DNA of 5,907 bases, taken from positions 1 through 5,907 of the forward strand of contig CAMLGP010000213.1 of NCBI GenBank assembly GCA_946479535.1. Reading direction: 5' to 3'. Made by a program: the position numbers and the translations under genes. The DNA comes from an uncultured Bacteroidota bacterium. Its GTDB lineage: Bacteria; Bacteroidota; Bacteroidia; Chitinophagales; Chitinophagaceae. Below the pieces are notes generated by a model. It had not been told where the DNA came from. It made no database searches and saw nothing but the letters and a program-made list of their open reading frames with translations. Positions 1 through 4,529 of this stretch are shown here, in pieces; the stretch's first letter is position 1, and the number at the start of each line of letters is the position of its first letter.

Positions 1-8
1 CAGGAACC

Positions 9-41
9 AAGCAAGAAACAAGCAAGAAGCAAGCAAAAATT
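9..41. repeat. Three tandem 11-bp units (AAGCAAGAAAC-like)
   Basis: Three head-to-tail 11-bp units lie at 9-19 (AAGCAAGAAAC), 20-30 (AAGCAAGAAGC) and 31-41 (AAGCAAAAATT). Units 1 and 2 differ at one base, and unit 3 has decayed at its end. The plus strand is almost purely A, G and C here. The array starts close to the left edge, so more units may lie outside. No convincing gene covers it: all three plus-strand frames reach a stop by position 80, although the C-terminus of a gene beyond the edge cannot be excluded. Function unknown; it may simply be replication-slippage DNA. Confidence 0.6.
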
Positions 42-106
42 ACCCACGTATTAGCTCCCTGAAAGTTACGGGACAGGTTTAGGCGCGCCCATGCAGAATT
101 GGGTTT

Positions 107-171
107 GCCTGGATTGTCAGGCCTTTGGATTGATTAATCAGTCAGGATTTGATCTAATGGGCCAAATCCTG
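107..171 (+). promoter_or_regulatory. Two hairpins in the leader region of the 192-701 gene
   Basis: Two perfect inverted repeats lie just before the plus-strand gene. GCCTG at 107-111 pairs with CAGGC at 118-122 across a 6-nt loop. CAGGATTTG at 143-151 pairs with CAAATCCTG at 163-171 across an 11-nt loop. The second, a 9-bp stem, ends 20 bases before the ATG at 192 and is followed by GATATTTTC, a weak T-rich tail. It could be a terminator for a gene beyond the left edge, an attenuator-like leader structure, or chance. No good Bacteroidota promoter is visible in 1-191; the nearest is TGGGTTTG at 100-107, with one mismatch to TAnnTTTG. Confidence 0.35.
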
Positions 172-191
172 GATATTTTCGCTTAAAACTC

Positions 192-701
192 ATGAAGCTG
201 AGGGATACGATCCTGGAAAAACATTCAAAGGCGCAGACTACCAAAATCGTGAAATGGATTGGGAAATCCCATGATCGGTTTGATCAGCTCTTTAAGCTTT
301 TCCTGAATGAGGAATTTCGAGTAACCCAACGTGCCGCCTGGCCGCTTAGCTATGCGGTTGATAAACATCCAGAGCTAATCCGGAAGCATTTGGACAAACT
401 GATTAAGAATCTTGAAAAGAAAGGCCTCCATGACTCCGTTAAACGAAATTCAGTCAGGATTCTTCGGGGTATAGACATTCCTGAGCAATTTCACGGCCAG
501 GTTATGGATACCTGCTTTAAATTCATAGAATCGCCGGATGAAGCCGTTGCCATAAAAGCTTTTTCACTTATAATTTTGGAGAGATTATTGCCCCATTATC
601 CGGATATCAAAAATGAACTCAAACTTATTATTGAAGAACGCTGGGACCATGAATCTGCTGCATTCAGGAGTCGTGCTAAAAAGATCCTGAAGAAAATCTA
701 A
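192..701 (+). CDS. Small HEAT/ARM-like helical-repeat protein, function unknown
   Basis: A 169-residue soluble protein with no signal peptide or membrane segment. It is almost entirely predicted helix, and I see about four helical-hairpin units of 32-35 residues: near 43-74 (RVTQRAAWPL, then HPELIRKHLDKLI), 80-112, 117-151 and a basic C-terminal helix 156-169 (FRSRAKKILKKI). The pattern of an A/R-rich first helix followed by a longer amphipathic helix is typical of HEAT/ARM repeats, which usually form protein-binding solenoids; no enzymatic motif is visible. Small stand-alone proteins of this kind are common hypotheticals in Bacteroidota. The ATG at 192 is chosen because the frame is closed by a TGA at 150-152 and no other ATG lies between. 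No Shine-Dalgarno is present. It is the only plus-strand gene here and converges on the Uma2 gene. The family call rests on the repeat pattern alone. Confidence 0.75.
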   Translation: MKLRDTILEKHSKAQTTKIVKWIGKSHDRFDQLFKLFLNEEFRVTQRAAWPLSYAVDKHPELIRKHLDKLIKNLEKKGLHDSVKRNSVRILRGIDIPEQFHGQVMDTCFKFIESPDEAVAIKAFSLIILERLLPHYPDIKNELKLIIEERWDHESAAFRSRAKKILKKI

Positions 702-730
702 AACAGAATCCAGTTGATAGATTTCTGTTT
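701..730 (+). terminator. Weak hairpin right after the HEAT-like gene
   Basis: AAACAGAA at 701-708, starting on the last base of the stop codon, pairs perfectly with TTCTGTTT at 723-730 across a 14-nt loop. The stem is AU-rich and is followed by CCCCC rather than a T-run, so termination would be inefficient. The hairpin at 855-871 is the better candidate for ending this transcript. Confidence 0.3.
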
Positions 731-813
731 CCCCCAATCCTTTACCATCGAACATTCTTTAGTTGCAGGGCTATCTGAGATAACCTTGATTCTAGTTGTA
801 GTCGACTCAAACA

Positions 814-857
814 CGGATGAAAGACGGATGAAACTCGGATGAAAGACGGATAAAAGA
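814..857. repeat. Four tandem 11-bp units (CGGATGAAAGA-like)
   Basis: Four head-to-tail units are at 814-824 (CGGATGAAAGA), 825-835 (CGGATGAAACT), 836-846 (CGGATGAAAGA) and 847-857 (CGGATAAAAGA). A degenerate fifth start, GGGATG, follows at 858-863. Units 1 and 3 are identical. The 11-bp period matches the array at 9-41, but the unit sequence is different. It lies about 113 bp past the stop codon of the HEAT-like gene and runs straight into the hairpin at 855-871. There are no unique spacers, so this is not a CRISPR array. Confidence 0.75.
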
Positions 858-871
858 GGGATGGTCCCTCT
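855..871. terminator. Probable bidirectional terminator between convergent genes
   Basis: AGAGGGA at 855-861 pairs perfectly with TCCCTCT at 865-871 across a 3-nt loop (TGG). Read on the minus strand, the stem is followed by TTTTA (complement of 851-855), a short U-tract suited to ending the Uma2 transcript. On the plus strand it is followed by GTTT, a weaker tail. The place midway between two convergent genes fits a shared terminator, though it is 154 bp past one stop codon and about 163 bp past the other. The left arm is made of the last bases of the 11-bp repeat array. Confidence 0.45.
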
Positions 872-1033
872 GTTTAATCCAGCTTTAAACTATGTTTCCT
901 ATATATTAACCCCTATTTTTTATCCTCTCAAACTCGGCTACATTACGTGTTCAATTAACCTTAAACCTATGGCAAGATTACCTTCTGGAGTCCTCGGATC
1001 CCTAGTCGGACAAATATGATGTCCCTTTGATCC

Positions 1034-2320
1034 CTATGCTCGCTGGATTTTATTTTTTACAGGTTGCAAGATTGAATTACCTGGATTTTCTTCAAACTGG
1101 ATGATATCATAAATCTCTTTGAATGAAATGCTAAGGCCAAGTGACCTTATTTCTATTGAATGATCTTTTGGAGCATATTCCTGTAACTTCCAGGTGTTTT
1201 TTTCTGTTTTTCGATAAATATCAATAGCAGCTTTCTGGGAATCAACCAGAATATATTCCTGAAACGTTGGAATATCTTTATATAGTTCAAATTTTTTGCC
1301 ACGATCATATTTTCTTGTGGACGGGGAAAGTACTTCTATAATTACTTTAGGCAAGGAAGCACCTTCTTCAGAATCCAGACAAGTTTCCTTACAAAGAACC
1401 GTAATGTCAGGATAGGTAAATAAAGTATTAGATGGAATATGCAACAAATAGTCAGACCCAACAGGCTGGCAGGGTGAGTTTTTTAAAGCTATTATTAAAC
1501 TGCCAAGCAGATTTCGGGCTATAAAAACATGATTACCACTTCCACCTGCCATTGCATATATCTCACCCTTATAATATTCATGTTTTGCAGGAGAATCCTT
1601 TTGATATTCAAGATATTCCTTAATGGAAAACTGATTTTCGAAATTAATGATCATAGGCTCACGTTCTAACAGATCAGCAATATGTACAGGTGGAATACCT
1701 ATATAATCATTAAACTGAACATCGTCATAGATTTTTTTGAAAGATAATTTAAGATTAAACGATTTGATTTCGATTGATCTGTTCCTTCTGGTGTATTGCT
1801 GCAATTCCCATTTATTTTCTTCAGTTCTTCGATAGATATCAACAGCAAGTTTTTGCGAATCAACCAGAATATATTCCTGGAAACTGGAAATATCTTTATA
1901 GAGTTCAAACTTCGATCCGCGATCATATTCCCTAGTAGCTTTTGAAAGGACTTCTATTATTACTCTGGGTAACGAAGCTCCTAATTCATAATCAGGTAAA
2001 TCGCCCGTGCGGGCAACGGTCAAATCAGCATATGTAAAAAAGGAATTAGATGGAATATGTAACCTTTTGCCTGAACTCCATGGTTGGTATTCAGATTTTT
2101 TAAGACCATTTACCAGTTCTATTAACAAATTCTGGGCAATTCGGCAGTGATCATTGGTTACAACTGCCATTCGGAATACCTCACCTTTGTAATACTCGTG
2201 CTTTTCCTGTGAGGCATTTTCATACTCAAGATATTCCTCTACAGTAAATAATTCTTTACCATAAGCTGCAAGCGGCTCCCGCACTATCAACTCTTCATCA
2301 TCCTCATTATAATTTTCCAT
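1034..2320 (-). CDS. Tandem two-domain Uma2 (DUF820) family nuclease-fold protein
   Basis: The 428-residue product contains two Uma2/DUF820 domains, residues about 25-203 and 231-409, joined by a 27-residue linker. The usual family member is a single domain of roughly 180-200 residues, so this is a fused duplication. Uma2 proteins have a PD-(D/E)xK restriction-endonuclease-like fold; most are uncharacterised and often exist in many copies per genome. The second copy keeps the hallmark motifs: HEYYKGEIYAMAGGSGNH (247-264), YPDITVLC (303-310), IIEVLSPST (327-335) and K343, with D305, E329 and K343 as the likely metal/catalytic set. The first copy keeps D99, E123 and K137 but has YAD for YPD, SKAT for SPST and MAVVTNDH where MAGGSGNH is expected, so it may be weakened or structural. 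There is an acidic N-terminus (MENYNEDDEE) and no signal peptide. Activity and substrate are unknown. The start at 2320 lies only a few bases after a candidate promoter, implying little or no leader. Confidence 0.88.
   Translation of the reverse strand: MENYNEDDEELIVREPLAAYGKELFTVEEYLEYENASQEKHEYYKGEVFRMAVVTNDHCRIAQNLLIELVNGLKKSEYQPWSSGKRLHIPSNSFFTYADLTVARTGDLPDYELGASLPRVIIEVLSKATREYDRGSKFELYKDISSFQEYILVDSQKLAVDIYRRTEENKWELQQYTRRNRSIEIKSFNLKLSFKKIYDDVQFNDYIGIPPVHIADLLEREPMIINFENQFSIKEYLEYQKDSPAKHEYYKGEIYAMAGGSGNHVFIARNLLGSLIIALKNSPCQPVGSDYLLHIPSNTLFTYPDITVLCKETCLDSEEGASLPKVIIEVLSPSTRKYDRGKKFELYKDIPTFQEYILVDSQKAAIDIYRKTEKNTWKLQEYAPKDHSIEIRSLGLSISFKEIYDIIQFEENPGNSILQPVKNKIQRA
1094..2248 (-). 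repeat. Internal duplication within the Uma2 gene (two 537-bp copies)
   Basis: Copy 1 is 1712-2248 (residues 25-203) and copy 2 is 1094-1630 (residues 231-409). They align with no gaps at an offset of exactly 206 codons (618 bp). Counting by hand, 107 of 179 residues are identical, about 60 per cent. Identity persists in the DNA in places: a 23-bp stretch is the same at 1239-1261 and 1857-1879, 618 bp apart. The longest protein block runs from FQEYILVDSQK (147-157) to its match at 353-363. The absence of any indel points to duplication and fusion of one ancestral domain. Confidence 0.85.
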
Positions 2321-2324
2321 CCCA

Positions 2325-2357
2325 CAAACCTACCCCTGCACTCTGTCCACTACCAAA
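2325..2357 (-). promoter_or_regulatory. Candidate Bacteroidota promoter of the Uma2 gene
   Basis: On the minus strand a -33-like TTTG (2357-2354) is followed after 21 bases by TAGGTTTG (2332-2325), a full match to the Bacteroidota -7 consensus TAnnTTTG. The last G of the -7 box is only four bases before the ATG (2320), so transcription would begin at or very near the start codon, giving a leaderless or near-leaderless message. Both elements and their spacing fit the known consensus; that they are used is inference. Confidence 0.45.
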
Positions 2358-2359
2358 TT

Positions 2360-2371
2360 ATAAGCGCTTAT
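2360..2371. promoter_or_regulatory. 12-bp perfect palindrome upstream of the Uma2 promoter
   Basis: ATAAGCGCTTAT is a perfect 12-bp palindrome in the gap between the CYTH and Uma2 genes. It sits two bases upstream of the candidate -33 box (2354-2357) and eight bases after the CYTH stop codon. It lacks a loop and a T-run, so it is a poor terminator; a site for a dimeric regulator is the more natural reading. No second copy was noticed in the window. Confidence 0.3.
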
Positions 2372-2378
2372 TTAAATA

Positions 2379-2915
2379 TTAAGTGTGTAGCGTTTTTTCA
2401 AACTTTTCAAGAAGCATATCACTGTAAGAAACATCTATGATATCTTCACTGCTTATACCAAACTCCTTCATATAAAAATCACATTGCTCCTGCAGTTTCT
2501 CCTTTGATAAATCCACCAATATATTCCCCGCTTCTATCTCCATAAATGATCCAAGCCCTGGCACTTCATCAATATGAAATTTTACATTATCTATATAATA
2601 GATCTCTCTCCTTTTCTTTACTATAACCTTTACTCCCATTGATTCAGTTAACACCTGCTTCAATCCTTTGGCATCTTCCACCTTTACCAGTTGAAAATGA
2701 GATTGTTTGAGTCCTGGTTTGTTTTCCCTCTCATAATAGATCAGGTTATTTTCAATATTCCCTTCCCTTAATTTCAATCTTCCTTTCGGGCTATTGAAAT
2801 AAGTATCCGTCTGTTCATCTACTCCTTTAAAACTGGCTGGGTAATTTTTAAAATACTCGCGGATGTATTCCGGGTTTTGGCAGTGAGCCTTGATCTCCAC
2901 ATTCAGGTAGGGCAT
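2379..2915 (-). CDS. CYTH-domain protein, class IV adenylate cyclase/triphosphatase-like
   Basis: A 178-residue cytosolic protein of normal length for a single CYTH domain. CYTH enzymes form an eight-strand beta tunnel that binds triphosphates with Mg or Mn; members include class IV adenylate cyclases, thiamine triphosphatases and inorganic triphosphatases. Visible motifs are NVEIKA (5-10), which is the ExExK strand with Asn in place of the first Glu, DTYFNSPKGRLKLRE (37-51), YYERENK (60-66), KKRREIYYIDNVKFHIDEV (100-118), the acidic strand FMEIE (124-128) and YSDML (164-168). The alternating charged residues (E7, K9, R46, K48, R50, R63, K100, R102, D116, E126, E128) match the tunnel lining. 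The family is often annotated as class IV adenylate cyclase, but the sequence does not separate cyclase from triphosphatase. The start is fixed by NVEIKA, which belongs at the N-terminus. The ATG directly follows eight U residues of the upstream gene's terminator, so no Shine-Dalgarno is possible. Confidence 0.87.
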   Translation of the reverse strand: MPYLNVEIKAHCQNPEYIREYFKNYPASFKGVDEQTDTYFNSPKGRLKLREGNIENNLIYYERENKPGLKQSHFQLVKVEDAKGLKQVLTESMGVKVIVKKRREIYYIDNVKFHIDEVPGLGSFMEIEAGNILVDLSKEKLQEQCDFYMKEFGISSEDIIDVSYSDMLLEKFEKTLHT

Positions 2916-2948
2916 AAAAAAAAGTTTGCCGTATATAATACGGCAAAC
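2916..2948 (-). terminator. Strong intrinsic terminator after the DUF3052-like gene
   Basis: On the minus strand an 11-bp perfect stem, GTTTGCCGTAT and ATACGGCAAAC (2948-2938 with 2934-2924), encloses a 3-nt loop and is followed by eight T residues (2923-2916). This is a textbook rho-independent terminator 25 bp beyond the stop codon of the DUF3052-like gene. There is no T-run on the other side, so it acts in one direction. Its T-tract ends directly at the ATG of the CYTH gene. Confidence 0.85.
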
Positions 2949-2951
2949 CTA
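2944..2951 (-). promoter_or_regulatory. Candidate -7 box of the CYTH gene, overlapping the terminator stem
   Basis: TAGGTTTG on the minus strand (2951-2944) matches the Bacteroidota -7 consensus TAnnTTTG completely and is the same octamer as before the Uma2 gene. No TTTG or TTG is seen 19-21 bases upstream, so the -33 element is poor. Initiation a few bases downstream would start the message inside the first arm of the terminator hairpin, leaving a leader of roughly 22-26 bases that can no longer form the full stem. Use as a promoter is inferred. Confidence 0.4.
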
Positions 2952-2973
2952 ACAAGAATTTTCGGACGATAGA

Positions 2974-3420
2974 TTAGTCAGCCAGCGCTGTTGCCTGGCG
3001 TTTACGGGTTACAGGTGCATCATCACTCCTAAGATTTTCACCGGCCACAAAGCGCATTGCACTCCAAACGTGGTCAAGCTCAACCCGCTCAATGCTTTCA
3101 TAACCAGCACAGGCAAGCCTGTTCCAGCTGCATTCGCGGTTCAAGTCGGTAGCGATCTTGGAAGTTGTTTTGGGATAAGCGATCCAGAACTTGGAGCCAT
3201 CTTTCAGAGAAGGCATGACATCATTAAGGATCCCGTTAAGCTGGTTTTCGTTAACTGCAAATACCAGGGCGAAATCGATTTTTCTGCTTTTTAAAAGCGG
3301 GGTCATGTTTTTTGCGAAAGATAACTTGCTGAACTGCTTTTCAATTGAGGAGGGCAAACCCTGGATTAAAAGATTCTTCTCATCTGCCAATTGTAACTTT
3401 TCGAAAACTGTTTGTGACAT
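2974..3420 (-). CDS. DUF3052-like small protein, function unknown
   Basis: A 148-residue soluble protein without signal peptide or membrane segments. The layout resembles the DUF3052-type proteins seen in Actinobacteria and Bacteroidota: an N-terminal strand (NLLIQGLPSSIE, 16-27), a hydrophobic strand and helix DFALVFAVNENQL (49-61), a central strand FWIAYPKTTSK (78-88), a Trp-containing helix (W99) and a final VELDHVWSAMRF (113-124). Alternating beta and alpha elements suggest a Rossmann-like sheet, but no catalytic or nucleotide-binding motif is evident. The last 24 residues (125-148) are polar, basic and probably disordered. It stands as its own unit, with a candidate promoter about 90 bases upstream and a strong terminator 25 bp downstream. 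The family assignment is from memory of the motif order and is moderate; the function is unknown. Confidence 0.78.
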   Translation of the reverse strand: MSQTVFEKLQLADEKNLLIQGLPSSIEKQFSKLSFAKNMTPLLKSRKIDFALVFAVNENQLNGILNDVMPSLKDGSKFWIAYPKTTSKIATDLNRECSWNRLACAGYESIERVELDHVWSAMRFVAGENLRSDDAPVTRKRQATALAD

Positions 3421-3508
3421 ATTTTGAAGGAATTTTAAGGGTTTCCGGCAACTACACCCGCTTTTTGGAAGGGGGTGCCCATTGGCGGAGTTCTCATTTT
3501 CGGGAGTG

Positions 3509-3516
3509 CAAAAATA
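3509..3516 (-). promoter_or_regulatory. Candidate -7 box of the DUF3052-like gene
   Basis: TATTTTTG on the minus strand (3516-3509) matches the Bacteroidota -7 consensus TAnnTTTG fully. No good -33 TTTG lies 19-21 bases upstream; only T-rich DNA is there. It would give a leader of about 80 bases before the ATG at 3420. It lies between the M48 terminator and the gene, where a promoter is needed. Confidence 0.42.
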
Positions 3517-3546
3517 CTAAAAATCATTGAAAAACAGGCGGTCAGG

Positions 3547-3586
3547 AAAGAAAAAATCCTGTCACCCCAATGGAGGAACAGGATTT
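3547..3586 (-). terminator. Intrinsic terminator of the M48 protease gene
   Basis: On the minus strand AAATCCTGT (3586-3578) pairs with ACAGGATTT (3562-3554), a 9-bp perfect stem. The 15-nt loop can add C-G pairs inside, for example CC at 3567-3568 with GG at 3572-3573. The stem runs into TTTTTTCTTT (3556-3547). It begins 18 bp after the protease stop codon. The T-run is on one side only, so it is specific to the minus strand. Confidence 0.85.
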
Positions 3587-3603
3587 CTTGAATAATATCA
3601 ATA

Positions 3604-4416
3604 TTATTTGCTAACTGGCTTATAATATTTTAAAGCTTCAGGCATGTATTTTTGAAGTTGTTCAATACGATGTCCCTCTGCTGGGTGTGTACTTAGGAAT
3701 TCTGGTGGGGATTGTCCGTTGGATGCTGCCTCCATTCTCTGCCATAAGTTAATGGCTTCCTGTGGGTTATATCCCGCCATGGCGGCAAAGATCAGCCCAT
3801 AATGGTCAGCTTCCAGCTCATGTTTCCTTGAAAATGGCAGCAATACTCCCAACTGGGCACCAGCTCCAAATGCCCCCATAAATAACTGCTGCGTGGCTGC
3901 CGGCTTATTTGCCAATGCTACCTGCAAACCGGTTCCTACAGCTTCTGCACCCAAACTCTGGCTCATCCTTTCGTTTCCATGATTGAATACCGCATGGGAA
4001 ACCTCGTGCCCCATAACAGCTGCCAATGCAGCCTCATTCTGGGTTATCGGCAACAATCCTGTATACACTACTATTTTACCACCCGGCATACACCAGGCAT
4101 TTACTTCCTTACTGTCCACCAGTTTATATTCCCACTTGTACCCTTCCAGGTCCTGGGCCCTTCCGTTCTGTGCAAAGAAATCCTGTACTGCTTTTGTTAC
4201 ACGCTGCCCTACCCTTACTACCATTTCCGCATCGCGATTACCCGAGGCAGATATTACCTTATTGGTTGAAAGGAACTCCTGGTATTGAGTGGTAGCCATT
4301 GATTGAAGCTGTGATTCCGGAAGGAGCTTCAATTGACTACGGCCAGTGATCGGATTTTTGGAACAGGCATTAAGAACAACTGCCAATGCTATGAATGAAA
4401 TTAGTCTACGCATCAT
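3604..4416 (-). CDS. M48-family zinc metalloprotease, lipoprotein (LoiP/BepA-like core)
   Basis: From the chosen start the product has 270 residues. It opens with a lipoprotein signal, MMRRLISFIALAVVLNAC: two arginines, a hydrophobic stretch and lipobox LNAC, making the Cys at residue 18 the lipidated N-terminus. CSKNPITGRSQL follows, typical of Bacteroidota M48 lipoproteins. Next come the strand NAWCMPGGKIVVYTGLL (106-122), the zinc motif HEVSH (137-141) with FNHGNERM after it, the downstream ligand motif HELEAD (199-204; E200 is the likely third zinc ligand) and LSTHPAEGHRI (241-251) near the end. All catalytic elements are intact. Such proteases act in the periplasm on misfolded or misassembled envelope proteins; this one is probably membrane-anchored. 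The frame extends 20 codons further to an ATG at 4476, but that would bury the signal peptide behind a polar leader. The THP histidine may resemble the regulatory His reported for BepA (inference). No clear promoter is seen, only TGTATTTG around 4450. Confidence 0.93.
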   Translation of the reverse strand: MMRRLISFIALAVVLNACSKNPITGRSQLKLLPESQLQSMATTQYQEFLSTNKVISASGNRDAEMVVRVGQRVTKAVQDFFAQNGRAQDLEGYKWEYKLVDSKEVNAWCMPGGKIVVYTGLLPITQNEAALAAVMGHEVSHAVFNHGNERMSQSLGAEAVGTGLQVALANKPAATQQLFMGAFGAGAQLGVLLPFSRKHELEADHYGLIFAAMAGYNPQEAINLWQRMEAASNGQSPPEFLSTHPAEGHRIEQLQKYMPEALKYYKPVSK

Positions 4417-4529
4417 GGTATGTTTTATATATCTAAATTTCAATGATTGTACCAAATACAGGGTATTGCCCTTCATTTTCGGACGGAAAGATAAGATTTT
4501 AACGTGGCTGGGGACTTCAGGTAGAGGCT

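Larger units (their letters stand above)
702..1033. other. Convergent intergenic region without a gene
   Basis: These 332 bp separate two convergent genes. No plausible coding frame was found on either strand. It holds, in order, a weak hairpin ending at 730, a small interrupted palindrome TATCT-g-AGATA (772-782), an 11-bp tandem array (814-857), a 7-bp hairpin (855-871) and AT-rich DNA with small repeats such as two GATCCCTA copies near 998 and 1029. Nothing else in it can be supported as functional. Confidence 0.6.

Noticed and set aside
1..80. C-terminus of a gene entering from the left edge
   Set aside because: Plus-strand frames are open for at most about 80 bases from the edge and read through the 11-bp repeat, giving K/Q/A-rich low-complexity peptides; there is not enough to call a gene.
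82..89. Palindrome GGCGCGCC
   Set aside because: A single 8-bp GC palindrome with no partner or context; compatible with chance.
814..857. CRISPR array or direct-repeat origin (iteron) array
   Set aside because: The units are contiguous with no spacers, and no replication initiator gene or AT-rich unwinding region of the expected type is nearby.
1008..1024. GGACA/TGTCC hairpin as the Uma2 terminator
   Set aside because: Only 5 bp with a 7-nt loop and no T-run in the minus direction.
1699..1926. 75-codon open frame on the minus strand inside the Uma2 gene
   Set aside because: It is another frame of a strongly supported gene, with no recognisable motif.
1034..2320. Defence or mobile-element reading of the Uma2 gene
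   Set aside because: Despite the nuclease-like fold, no toxin/antitoxin partner, methyltransferase, helicase, integrase, transposase or terminal inverted repeat accompanies it; neighbours are housekeeping or hypothetical genes.
3070..3530. Three overlapping plus-strand open frames opposite the DUF3052-like gene and its leader
   Set aside because: They are antisense shadows; the minus-strand product has coherent secondary structure and family-like motifs, while these do not.
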